Of a DNA stretch of 16,728 nt, positions 1 to 6,850 are shown in pieces. The position numbers and the translations under genes are program-made. How positions within the stretch are numbered: the first letter of the stretch is position 1; each line of letters opens with the position of its first letter. This stretch comes from Clostridia bacterium (GTDB taxonomy: Bacteria; Bacillota_A; Clostridia; Oscillospirales; CAG-382), in the NCBI GenBank assembly GCA_017517985.1, contig JAFWWX010000174.1, positions 1 to 16,728 of the forward strand, written 5' to 3'. A model generated the notes under the pieces. It was not told where the DNA came from. It saw only the letters and a list, made by a program, of their open reading frames with translations, and did no database searches.

Positions 1-44
1 ACCGGGGGATTTACCTATTAAAATAAAATATTAAAAATGTACTT

Positions 45-66
45 CGGCACTTAGTTGCCGTTTTTT
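45..66 (+). terminator. Intrinsic terminator at the left edge, possibly bidirectional
   Basis: A 5 bp GC-rich stem (CGGCA at 45-49 with TGCCG at 56-60, loop 50-55) is followed directly by six T on the plus strand. It would stop transcription entering from a gene left of the window. The stop codon of the minus-strand permease lies in the loop. Read on the minus strand the same stem is followed, after about seven bases, by a T-rich tract, so it may also end the ABC transporter operon. Bases 1-44 hold only short open stretches, and I cannot identify a gene end there. Confidence 0.6.
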
Positions 67-1205
67 GCGGGACGCCTTTTCGAAAGGCAATTAAGACCAA
101 TCAGTACTATAAGCGAAACTACAGCATAAATTGCCATATACCATAAATATCTGCTGTCGTATACCGCATAGAGATAATAGCTTGGTGGCAAAAGGAACCA
201 TAATGGTCTTGCACTGTCCATATTTAAAAATATGGGACACTGAACAAGCATAATTATCATAATGAACGGAGTGAATGCTCCAAGTCTTGCATCAGTTCCG
301 GATAACATTCCGCATATAAGGCAGAAGAAGCATACACATATCATATAAAGCAGCATAGCTGATATTTCGGTAAATATTTTTGTGTCAATTCCAAGGAGCA
401 ATAAACTGACAAATACTGTAAATGAGGAAATGAGAATGCCTGCAAAGCACGACCCGAAAGCCGGAATAATATGAAGGGGAGAGGGAAGCCAGTCAAACCT
501 TCCGTTCTTTTTGTCAGAGAGAAAATACATAACAGAAGCAAGACCGCAAAGTACGATAACAAGTGAAAGCATACCTCGAAGAGGGAATGTTAGAAAGTCT
601 TTGCTTACAGTCTCGCTTTTCTCATCGCCAAGTACTTTTATTTCAATAAGAGTTCCGGACATAGCACCTTTGTTATAGTGATATTCCATATCCTCCAAGG
701 ACGGTGTAATCTGCTGTCCGTATTTTTCTTCTATAAAGGAGGTATAATTACTGTAGGCAACATAAGGATGTATGCTTCCGTAGAGCAGTTCGTGGGACAT
801 CTCCAAAGAATCAGCGGATTCACGCTCTATAACTTTCACAAGAGGTTTCATTGTCCCATATTTTGCATTTCGTTTAATTTTTTCCTCAATGTCTTCCGGA
901 AAAATCCAAGCGCTGTCAATTTTTTCCGAAAGTAAAGCTTGTCTTGCGTCTTCTTCAGAGTGGTATTTTACAAAGTTTATAATACTATCCCTATCAAGAA
1001 GTTCGTCGACAATACTGTCCCCAATTTCGCTCCCCTCGCTGTAAAGACCTACAGACAGTACAGAGCTATTGCCCGATACGCCGATTTTTAATGCAAAAAC
1101 AGAGAGAGGTATAAGAAGCAAAATAATAATAAAACCGGGCTTTAGAAGTAACCGTTTTGAAAGCATCAAAAACCACACAGCAAAATTTCTTAATTTTCTT
1201 TTCAT
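51..1205 (-). CDS. ABC-2 type transporter permease (second permease of the unit)
   Basis: This is an integral membrane subunit of an ABC exporter, 384 residues long. Visible layout: one membrane segment near residues 23-40 after a basic N-terminus, a soluble extracytoplasmic domain of about 170 residues (about 41-210), then five hydrophobic segments near 213-233, 248-272, 282-302, 309-329 and 356-375. This is the topology of the ABC2_membrane_3 class. A LLPPSYYL motif sits before the last helix, at the same place as LLPPGVAF in the neighbouring permease. The start overlaps the upstream permease stop by 4 bp (ATGA, 1202-1205), pointing to translational coupling. The two permeases probably form a heterodimer driven by the ATPase encoded two genes upstream. 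The sequence does not show the substrate; drug, peptide or lipid export are all possible. Confidence 0.85.
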   Translation of the reverse strand: MKRKLRNFAVWFLMLSKRLLLKPGFIIILLLIPLSVFALKIGVSGNSSVLSVGLYSEGSEIGDSIVDELLDRDSIINFVKYHSEEDARQALLSEKIDSAWIFPEDIEEKIKRNAKYGTMKPLVKVIERESADSLEMSHELLYGSIHPYVAYSNYTSFIEEKYGQQITPSLEDMEYHYNKGAMSGTLIEIKVLGDEKSETVSKDFLTFPLRGMLSLVIVLCGLASVMYFLSDKKNGRFDWLPSPLHIIPAFGSCFAGILISSFTVFVSLLLLGIDTKIFTEISAMLLYMICVCFFCLICGMLSGTDARLGAFTPFIMIIMLVQCPIFLNMDSARPLWFLLPPSYYLYAVYDSRYLWYMAIYAVVSLIVLIGLNCLSKRRPAKNGN

Positions 1206-2425
1206 CGACCGTCACCTGCCATTTTCCATTTTCTTACAATGCAGGATGCTGTAACAAAGAATACCGCGTATCCGGCAAGAATCACGAAGGATTTAAAATC
1301 AAATTCAAAAACAAGCGATTTTCTCATATAGCTGAAAGCGACACCGGGCGGAAGAAGATCTATAATAAACCGTATATTTTCTGGGAAAAAGTAATTGGGA
1401 TAGAAACATCCTGTAAGATAGGCAAGAATAAGTGAAGATAGAAATTGCAGAAGAATAGAGCTTACTGTGCCAAAAACAACTTCATACATAAAGAACTGCA
1501 TTGCACAAATTGCGGCGATTGCTGGCAGAATTCGGAGTATATATCCTATACATCCGAAGATATCCACCCCGGCAGTTTCACTTATGCCAATGTCAAAATA
1601 GGATGTAGCAACGCCGAATACAGCTGCAATGGTAAGTAAAGTAACCAGGGAAGTAATAAGGTATACTGTAAATTCACAAACAATTTGCTGTTTAGTTCCG
1701 ATTCCTCTTGAATACATAAATTGGGATAAGGATAAATCTTTTTTCACAAGCAATCCTGAACAGGAAATGCCCCACAAAAGCATAAAGAACAGCAACAGTC
1801 CCATAAGATAGTAGCCACCTGTCGATAGTTTATCTGCGACACCGGTGTATTCAGACTCATAGAGCTTGTTTCTGACAAGAATATTTTTTAAAAGCCGTGT
1901 GCTTATTTCATCTACGCTGTTACCCTTTGGAAGTTTGTTGCTTTTTATATAACTGCGGAGTCCTGCTGCTACTCGTTGAGATTCGGTAATATATACGGAT
2001 ACTGTGTCAATGACTTCGGTTGTGAGAACAGTGCCAAGGGTGTTTGGTTTGTTAGCAATGTAAAACTCTGCAGGTGTATTTTTTAGAGAGGCAATACTGT
2101 GTATGAAATTTTCCGGGACTTTAAGATAACCTGTTATTTTGTCAGCCTCAAGAGCCTCTTTTGCTTCATCTTCGGTCATAGTAATAAGGTCAATATAAAG
2201 CTTTGATTTTATAACATCAATTCCCACATCAAAGAAGGTCTCGGAAGTATCACCGACAACCCCCATTGAGTATGCAATTTTTTTGTCAGTAGTGGTATTG
2301 CTTCTGATAATTAATGTTGCTGCGAGAGCAATACCGAAAAGCGTTGCAATAGTGATAATGAGAATAGACGGATATTTTTTCAACGCTCTTTTTAAAGAAA
2401 GTAAAAAGTACATTTTATTTTTCAT
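1202..2425 (-). CDS. ABC-2 type transporter permease (first permease of the unit)
   Basis: This is an ABC exporter membrane subunit of 407 residues with the same architecture as the next gene. There is an N-terminal membrane segment near 19-40, an extracytoplasmic domain near 41-200, then hydrophobic segments near 203-225, 250-272, 288-311, 317-340 and 378-396. The LLPPGVAF motif precedes the last helix. Its ATG overlaps the ATPase stop codon by 4 bp (2422-2425), and its own stop overlaps the next start by 4 bp, so ATPase and both permeases are coupled. The paired soluble domains between helix 1 and helix 2 are typical of this permease class and presumably meet outside the membrane. Similar layout but low obvious identity between the two permeases suggests an old duplication. 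Substrate unknown. Confidence 0.85.
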   Translation of the reverse strand: MKNKMYFLLSLKRALKKYPSILIITIATLFGIALAATLIIRSNTTTDKKIAYSMGVVGDTSETFFDVGIDVIKSKLYIDLITMTEDEAKEALEADKITGYLKVPENFIHSIASLKNTPAEFYIANKPNTLGTVLTTEVIDTVSVYITESQRVAAGLRSYIKSNKLPKGNSVDEISTRLLKNILVRNKLYESEYTGVADKLSTGGYYLMGLLLFFMLLWGISCSGLLVKKDLSLSQFMYSRGIGTKQQIVCEFTVYLITSLVTLLTIAAVFGVATSYFDIGISETAGVDIFGCIGYILRILPAIAAICAMQFFMYEVVFGTVSSILLQFLSSLILAYLTGCFYPNYFFPENIRFIIDLLPPGVAFSYMRKSLVFEFDFKSFVILAGYAVFFVTASCIVRKWKMAGDGR

Positions 2426-3090
2426 TTTTTTAGTTTTGTAATTAAGTTATCGGTGTTACCATCGTATATGTATTGACTGAGAATGCCATCTCCAAGAATA
2501 TACAGATTATCACAAAGAGAAAGCTCCTGTACATCGTGAGTTGCCATAATGACTGTACCACCATTGTTTTTAAAGCTTTTTATGTAATCATATATACTTT
2601 TTTTGCAAACTAGATCAAGTGCCGCAGATGGCTCGTCAAGCAAAAGAATTTCAGGATTGTGTGCCACAGCACAACCGACAGCAAGTCTTTTTTTCATTCC
2701 TCCCGACATTTTTGAAACAGTAGTTTTTATAAAATCATTTATTCCCAATAAATCAAGAACACCGCCGGAAAGACTTTGTTTCATTTCCTTATGTGTGTAC
2801 CATAGTCTTAAGTTATCTTTGGCTGAAAGTTCATCTATAAGCGGAGGACTTTGCGGAACAAAGCCAACAACCTGCGAACGAAGAACAGAGTCGGAAAGCA
2901 AATCTTTATTATTAAACATAAAGTTACCTGCGTCACAACGCTGAACACCCGCAAGAATATTCAACAAAGTGGATTTTCCGCTTCCGTTGCCACCAAGAAT
3001 ACCTATGCACTGCCCCTTTTTTAAATCAAGATTAATGTCTTTTAAAACCAGTTTTTTTCCATAGCTCTTTTTTATATTTTTTATTTCCAT
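2422..3090 (-). CDS. ABC transporter ATP-binding protein
   Basis: This is the cytoplasmic ATPase that powers the two permeases downstream. From the chosen start it is 222 residues, a normal length for a single nucleotide-binding domain. All hallmarks are present: Walker A GGNGSGKS at 33-40, Q-loop Gln80, signature MSGGM at 128-132, Walker B ILLLDEP at 148-154, D-loop SAALD at 155-159 and switch His185. I start it at MEIKNIKKSYG rather than at an in-frame ATG 30 codons upstream (3180). An AAAGGA site lies 6 bases before 3090, family homology begins there, and the longer form would run into the upstream gene. It is most like the CcmA/NatA-type ATPases paired with ABC-2 permeases. Substrate not inferable. 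Confidence 0.93.
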   Translation of the reverse strand: MEIKNIKKSYGKKLVLKDINLDLKKGQCIGILGGNGSGKSTLLNILAGVQRCDAGNFMFNNKDLLSDSVLRSQVVGFVPQSPPLIDELSAKDNLRLWYTHKEMKQSLSGGVLDLLGINDFIKTTVSKMSGGMKKRLAVGCAVAHNPEILLLDEPSAALDLVCKKSIYDYIKSFKNNGGTVIMATHDVQELSLCDNLYILGDGILSQYIYDGNTDNLITKLKK

Positions 3091-3096
3091 AAAGAT

Positions 3097-3102
3097 TCCT
3101 TT
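3097..3102 (-). promoter_or_regulatory. Ribosome binding site deciding the ATPase start
   Basis: AAAGGA on the minus strand, 6 bases upstream of the ATG at 3088-3090. It favours the 222-residue ATPase over the 30-residue N-terminal extension reachable from 3180. Confidence 0.6.
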
Positions 3103-3136
3103 CGCAGGAGAATGAGTATTGTAAGGCAATGTCCGG

Positions 3137-4894
3137 TTATCCTGCCATTTTTTTGGTGAAAGAGACTCTGTTCTGAACAAGGTCGATTAGATTGTCGGGG
3201 AGATTTGCTTTTTCAAGATTTTTTATAATTTTATCAAAGTCGGAATTTAAAACAAATTCATTATAACCTTTTTCGGAAGCATTGTATATTTTTTCTGGTG
3301 AAATGGGCTTGCCGGATTTCTTTGCTTTTGCGACAAATTTCAGGATAATCGCGTCCTTGTTTTTGTATCTAAGTTTTGTGGTAATTTCGTTTTGGGTTAT
3401 GCCTGACTTGAAATCAAATTTCATACTGATATTTTTTATTGCATCGCTTGTATTTTTGTTGAAATTGGCTGTTAGAAAATTTTTAGGAAAATCAGACCCT
3501 ACTTTAATAGTCAGACTACCACTCATTTGCCCTTTGGAATACCATTTTGATATATCGAAATTTTTAAGCTCTGCATGAATATATTCAGATTCTACACCAA
3601 TCGAATAGTTACCGGTTTTCTTTCCGAAGGATATTTTTCCGTTTCCGGAAACAACCTTAACCGGAGTTCCGTTTATATCAATTAAAATCTCGTCCTCAAA
3701 TTTTGAGCCTTTCGCTGCAGAGCGAGCTGCAAGCATTTCTCTATCATTGATTATTACAGCAATTCCAATGATTTCGTGTTTGCCGTTGGTCCATATTTTA
3801 AACTGTATTTTTTCTTTAAAATTGAGCCTGTTGTCTGTTTTAAGAGCTTCCAGAATATTATCTGCGTTTGAATTTAAACTTGACAACAAGGTTTCTGGGG
3901 TTATAAGACTTATTGCGAGAGCTTTTTCGATTGAGGACACATTGTCGCTATTTTTTATTTCGTTTTTAATTAGGTCACAAACTGGAATTAGCATTGAAGA
4001 GAGTGCCTCGTTCGCTTCACTGTCGGATTTAAATGTTTCGAGAGTATGTTTTGTGATATTGTAAAAATCCTCGTGAGTGAAATTAACTGTAGTTACAGTG
4101 CATTTCTGGGATATATCACCGACTTTTATCGTGCCATTGGACTTTGTTACATCACTAAGATTTTCAAAGACGATATCAAGATACCTATCAATAATTTTGT
4201 CAAGTACTTTCTTGTCCGGAATAGTTTTTGCAAAATCCGAAAGATGACCAAGTATATAAAGGGCCATTCCGTTTTCGTTGTTGGTGTTACCATCGACCTT
4301 TATTTCGATAGCATCCGCTCCGAGTTCGGGAGATGTAATATAATATTTGTCAGTATTGTCGTCAGCAATTGCTTGTGCTGTTATAATTGTTCTGCCGTTA
4401 AGGCTCTGCTCAGATTGAATACCGAGCAGGTTATCTTTTGATACGGTTCCGATACTTAGTTCATATTCTTTGAACCAGGAAAACTTCTCCTTTATATCCT
4501 TTTCAGGAACACCATCTAGTTCAGCGATAAGTTTGTATAGGCTGTTTTTGATTTCTATACTTGACTTTGTCGTTACTCCGACATCGCCTGTAAATATTGC
4601 CTTTGCGGCACTAACAGTATTTGCCGTGTCAGAAGAAAAATCGCCCTTTTCCACAAGTACATATTTTAAATAGTCGTTAGGAGTTTTGTTTGCGATAAGA
4701 TTGTTTTTTATTAGAGGGACGATTGCAAAAACAACAATAAGGATTAAAGTAACAATGGTTAAAGAAATTGCAACTATTTTGGTGACAGCTTTTTTACTTA
4801 AAGCTTTTTTTGCTTTTTTTACAGTTTTAATTTTGCAGGATGGGCAAACAGTGAGCTCATCTGAAAATTCTTCACCGCAATTTTTGCAGATCAT
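3137..4894 (-). CDS. Zinc-ribbon protein with one membrane segment and a large extracytoplasmic domain
   Basis: This 585-residue protein is of unknown function. Residues 1-20 form a zinc ribbon with CxxC pairs at Cys3/Cys6 and Cys17/Cys20. A lysine-rich linker (21-35) follows, then a single strongly hydrophobic segment near 38-62. By the positive-inside rule the ribbon stays in the cytoplasm and the remaining 520 or so residues are outside. The outer domain is rich in Lys, Asn, Ser and Ile and has alternating charged and beta-prone stretches; I recognise no enzyme motif. It is the first gene after a consensus promoter, has a GGAGG site before its ATG, and lies 46 bp upstream of the ABC ATPase. 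Its job is therefore probably tied to the exporter, for example as an accessory or sensing subunit. That link rests on gene order only. Confidence 0.8.
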   Translation of the reverse strand: MICKNCGEEFSDELTVCPSCKIKTVKKAKKALSKKAVTKIVAISLTIVTLILIVVFAIVPLIKNNLIANKTPNDYLKYVLVEKGDFSSDTANTVSAAKAIFTGDVGVTTKSSIEIKNSLYKLIAELDGVPEKDIKEKFSWFKEYELSIGTVSKDNLLGIQSEQSLNGRTIITAQAIADDNTDKYYITSPELGADAIEIKVDGNTNNENGMALYILGHLSDFAKTIPDKKVLDKIIDRYLDIVFENLSDVTKSNGTIKVGDISQKCTVTTVNFTHEDFYNITKHTLETFKSDSEANEALSSMLIPVCDLIKNEIKNSDNVSSIEKALAISLITPETLLSSLNSNADNILEALKTDNRLNFKEKIQFKIWTNGKHEIIGIAVIINDREMLAARSAAKGSKFEDEILIDINGTPVKVVSGNGKISFGKKTGNYSIGVESEYIHAELKNFDISKWYSKGQMSGSLTIKVGSDFPKNFLTANFNKNTSDAIKNISMKFDFKSGITQNEITTKLRYKNKDAIILKFVAKAKKSGKPISPEKIYNASEKGYNEFVLNSDFDKIIKNLEKANLPDNLIDLVQNRVSFTKKMAG

Positions 4895-4965
4895 GTGATT
4901 CCTCCGTGTAAATATTTAATCTATAATTATCATTTTCGTGAAATATTTGTTAGATACATATTGCT

Positions 4966-4994
4966 ATTATACAGAAAAGATACTTTTTTGTCAA
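4966..4994 (-). promoter_or_regulatory. Consensus sigma-A promoter of the zinc-ribbon/ABC operon
   Basis: On the minus strand TTGACA (4994-4989) and TATAAT (4971-4966) are separated by exactly 17 bp. Transcription should begin near 4959, giving a leader of about 65 bases before the ATG at 4894. The match to consensus implies strong basal expression. I saw no clear operator palindrome around it. Confidence 0.8.
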
Positions 4995-5084
4995 TATAAA
5001 ATACACCTTGCTCTTCATAGAATGAGGTATTGGAAAATTTAAGTACGAATTTTCTTTTCCTTATAAAAAATCAGATTTATCTTT

Positions 5085-5140
5085 ATCAAAATAATAAAAA
5101 TAAAAACCGTAAAACCAAGATATACTTGATCCTACGGTTT
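5085..5140 (-). terminator. Rho-independent terminator of the serine tRNA operon
   Basis: On the minus strand AAACCGTA (5140-5133) pairs with TACGGTTT (5111-5104). An inner CAAG/CTTG stem (5128-5125 with 5119-5116) extends the hairpin. A long T-rich tract follows at 5103-5085. The stem starts on the last base of the tRNA CCA end, so the terminator abuts the tRNA. Confidence 0.85.
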
Positions 5141-5229
5141 GGCGCAGAAGGAGAGATTTGAACTCTCGCGCCGGTTGCCCGACCTACACCCTTAGCAGGG
5201 GCGCCTCTTCACCACTTGAGTACTTCTGC
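5140..5229 (-). tRNA. tRNA-Ser (anticodon GCU)
   Basis: The minus strand folds as a class II tRNA. The acceptor stem GCAGAAG (5229-5223) pairs with CTTCTGC (5150-5144). The discriminator is G, and CCA is encoded (5142-5140). The anticodon stem CGCCC/GGGTG encloses the loop CTGCTAA, giving anticodon GCU, which reads AGC and AGU serine codons. A long variable arm follows and the T-arm has the GTTCAAATC-type loop. The long variable arm and G discriminator agree with a serine identity. It is the second gene of a two-tRNA unit and is followed at once by a terminator. Confidence 0.95.
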
Positions 5230-5275
5230 ATAGTGAAAATCAAAAACAATATTCAATTATGGGTCTAATTAAAAG

Positions 5276-5364
5276 TGGCGGAGAGGGTGGGATTCGAACC
5301 CACGCGCCCTTTCGGACAAACGGTTTTCAAGACCGCCTCGTTATGACCACTTCGATACCTCTCC
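5276..5364 (-). tRNA. tRNA-Ser (anticodon UGA)
   Basis: On the minus strand the acceptor stem GGAGAGG (5364-5358) pairs with CCTCTCC (5286-5280). The discriminator is G, and CCA is encoded (5278-5276). The anticodon loop CTTGAAA gives anticodon UGA, reading UCN serine codons. A long variable arm and the GGTTCGAATCC T-loop region are visible. It is the first tRNA after the promoter at 5405-5433, and 46 bases separate it from the GCU tRNA. Confidence 0.95.
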
Positions 5365-5404
5365 GTATGATTGTTACCAAACATCTCATTTAGACAACGG
5401 ATAT

Positions 5405-5433
5405 ATCATACCACAAATTTTCTTGTTTGTCAA
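5405..5433 (-). promoter_or_regulatory. Sigma-A promoter of the two serine tRNAs
   Basis: On the minus strand TTGACA (5433-5428) and TATGAT (5410-5405) are spaced by 17 bp. Transcription should start near 5397, about 33 bases before the first tRNA. Confidence 0.8.
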
Positions 5434-5463
5434 GATGTTTTTCCACTTTTTTTGCATTAATTT

Positions 5464-5492
5464 AGTAAACGATAAAAGAAACATCGCTTACT
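5464..5492. other. Ten-base-pair hairpin between the activase gene and the tRNA promoter
   Basis: AGTAAACGAT (5464-5473) pairs with ATCGCTTACT (5483-5492) around a 9-base loop; one pair is a wobble on one strand. It lies downstream of the activase stop codon. Neither strand shows an adjoining run of T, so it is not a standard intrinsic terminator. It could act as a transcript 3' end or RNA stability element. A smaller 6 bp stem (5511-5516 with 5524-5529) sits exactly at the activase stop. Confidence 0.45.
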
Positions 5493-5528
5493 GTGATACG
5501 CATTACAATTATGACAGAAACAGTGTCA

Positions 5529-6395
5529 TCAGTGCTTGTATGTCACGCAGTCAAAGCCTCGTGACTTGAATATGTCGACATTGGTATTGGGCTGTGCTTT
5601 TTCGTCAAAGCCGGGAGAGTATACCATACCCACAAGGTTGTATTTTGCCCCCGTCAGAGTATTATACGGCAAAAGCTCAATTTTTATTCTGTCACGGTAA
5701 GGAAGAAGAAATTCTGCAGTGTCAATAAGCTCACTGTCGCTGTCGTTAATTCCGGGAATTATCGGCATACGAATTGTAAATTTACGCCCTGTTTCCGCAA
5801 GAGCCTTGATGTTTTCAAGTATAACTGTGTTTGGAACTCCTGTTAGCTTTTTGTGTTTTTCGCGGTCAATTTCTTTTAAATCTATGTAAATATCGTCAAC
5901 CTCAGACATCACACTTTCAAACAGCCTGCTATTGCAGAAAGCAGAAGTTTCAATTCCTGTTCTTATACCTTCGTTATGAAGAAGCTTCATACATTCAAGT
6001 ACAAACTCGCCCTGCATCAAAGGCTCACCGCCGGAGAAGGTAATTCCTCCACCGTTCTTGAAAAACACTTTGTATCTTTTGAGTCTGTCAACGAGTGCCT
6101 GGGGAGTATAGGGCGTTCCTGAAATTTTCAGAATATTCAAAGGACAAACCTTTGTACATACACCGTATGGTTGACATTCCGGATGCTTGCAGGGAAAGCT
6201 TTTTTCACAGCAAAGACAATGTACGCAGTTTTTTTCGTTCTTTACAAGCTGAGGTTTTGACGAAAGCCCCTCCGGATTATGACACCATATACATCGAAGA
6301 GGGCAACCCTTCATAAAAACGGTAACTCTCATTCCCGGACCGTCGTGTACGGCAAATTCTTTTATATCAAATACAATTCCTATTTTTTCTGTCAT
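5529..6395 (-). CDS. Glycyl-radical enzyme activating protein (radical SAM, PflA-like)
   Basis: This radical SAM enzyme (288 residues) would use a [4Fe-4S] cluster and S-adenosylmethionine to place a glycyl radical on a partner enzyme under anaerobic conditions. The CX3CX2C cluster motif is at Cys31, Cys35, Cys38 within KGCPLRCIWCHNPE, preceded by the family motif VHDGPGMR (16-23). SGGEP at 121-125 is the SAM-binding motif. Between them lies a cysteine-rich insert (Cys57, 60, 62, 63, 69, 74, 80, 84) that should hold at least one extra iron-sulfur cluster, as in activases other than plain PflA. An AAGGAA site precedes the ATG. It is transcribed alone from a consensus promoter. No glycyl-radical partner occurs in the window, so the target (a PFL-like, diol-dehydratase-like or other enzyme) cannot be named. 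Confidence 0.9.
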   Translation of the reverse strand: MTEKIGIVFDIKEFAVHDGPGMRVTVFMKGCPLRCIWCHNPEGLSSKPQLVKNEKNCVHCLCCEKSFPCKHPECQPYGVCTKVCPLNILKISGTPYTPQALVDRLKRYKVFFKNGGGITFSGGEPLMQGEFVLECMKLLHNEGIRTGIETSAFCNSRLFESVMSEVDDIYIDLKEIDREKHKKLTGVPNTVILENIKALAETGRKFTIRMPIIPGINDSDSELIDTAEFLLPYRDRIKIELLPYNTLTGAKYNLVGMVYSPGFDEKAQPNTNVDIFKSRGFDCVTYKH

Positions 6396-6433
6396 ATCCG
6401 TGTTCCTTATATTTCAGTGACATATATGTGTTA

Positions 6434-6462
6434 ATTATATATCAAAAACTTACTAATGTCAA
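6434..6462 (-). promoter_or_regulatory. Consensus sigma-A promoter of the activase gene
   Basis: On the minus strand TTGACA (6462-6457) and TATAAT (6439-6434) are separated by exactly 17 bp. The expected start is near 6427, about 32 bases before the ATG at 6395. It points away from the his operon, so 6396-6930 is a divergent control region. Confidence 0.8.
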
Positions 6463-6662
6463 GCAAATGCAGAAATAAAAAATTTCATACATTCCTTGTG
6501 AAAGAACAAAAAATATAAAATATGATTTGTATTTTGTATACTATACAGTTGACAATATGAATTTTTTCTGATAAATACAGCGTTTGTTAACTGTGCCTAA
6601 AAATAAAGGGACAACATCGCTTGTTTTTGCTGTTATAATGTGGAAATTTTTGCACATTTCTA

Positions 6663-6691
6663 TTGATTTAAAAGATGTATTGTGTTATAAT
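6663..6691 (+). promoter_or_regulatory. Distal candidate promoter toward the his operon
   Basis: TTGATT (6663-6668) and TATAAT (6686-6691) are 17 bp apart, with an extended -10 TG at 6683-6684. A transcript would start near 6698 and run through the hairpin tract before reaching hisZ. It could be a second his promoter or the promoter of a short untranslated RNA. Confidence 0.55.
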
Positions 6692-6748
6692 ATCTCGGTA
6701 TATGAATAAACCCCTGTTATTAATAATACATTTTATGATTAGTTGAAA

Positions 6749-6812
6749 CAGTCTCTCTCGTGTCGGGAAGGCTGCTACAAAGTGGTAGTAAAGCAGTACG
6801 TTTTTGTAGTGC
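6749..6812 (+). ncRNA. Hairpin-dense leader or small RNA candidate
   Basis: Hairpin 1 pairs CAGTCT (6749-6754) with AGGCTG (6769-6774) and continues with TCTCG/CGGGA, about 11 pairs with one bulged C. Hairpin 2 pairs CTAC (6775-6778) with GTAG (6785-6788). Hairpin 3 pairs 6793-6799 with 6806-6812 around a T-rich loop. CTGCT (6772-6776) can instead pair with AGCAG (6792-6796), which would disrupt hairpins 1 to 3. There is no match to a known RNA family that I can name, and no T-tail suited to a clean terminator. Confidence 0.3.
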
Positions 6813-6815
6813 GTG

Positions 6816-6844
6816 TTGACTTTAGCGATTTAGCGTGCTAAAAT
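6816..6844 (+). promoter_or_regulatory. Proximal sigma-A promoter of the his operon
   Basis: TTGACT (6816-6821) and TAAAAT (6839-6844) are spaced by exactly 17 bp. The start is expected near 6851, leaving a leader of about 80 bases before hisZ. The spacer and -10 box are covered by the palindrome described at 6821-6850, which suits repression by blocking RNA polymerase. Confidence 0.7.
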
Positions 6845-6850
6845 GCTAGC
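6821..6850 (+). promoter_or_regulatory. Candidate HisR (YerC) operator over the his promoter
   Basis: The core is the perfect palindrome TTTAGC-GT-GCTAAA (6829-6842). Outer half-sites TTTAGC (6821-6826) and GCTA (6845-6848) lie symmetrically about the same centre, so half-sites recur at an 8 bp phase. Tandem dimers offset by 8 bp are known for E. coli TrpR, and a TrpR-family gene lies at 15450. That this regulator binds here is inference from position, symmetry and the known role of HisR in Firmicutes. Confidence 0.6.

Noticed and set aside
3091..3180. Extended N-terminus of the ABC ATPase from ATG 3180
   Set aside because: It would overlap the upstream gene by 44 bases, adds 30 residues without similarity to ABC ATPases, and a ribosome site sits before the shorter start.
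4920..4945. Fur-like or metal-regulator box in the leader of the zinc-ribbon operon
   Set aside because: The minus strand holds a TGATAATTAT stretch, but it lacks the full inverted repeat and lies downstream of the start site in very AT-rich DNA.
5140..5364. Integrated element at the serine tRNA genes
   Set aside because: tRNA genes are common integration targets, but there is no integrase gene, no duplicated tRNA 3' end and no foreign-looking cargo in the flanks.
6549..6577. Main his promoter at the TTGACA of 6549
   Set aside because: The -35 is perfect, but the hexamer 17 bp on is TAAATA, a poor -10; the pairs at 6663-6691 and 6816-6844 are better.
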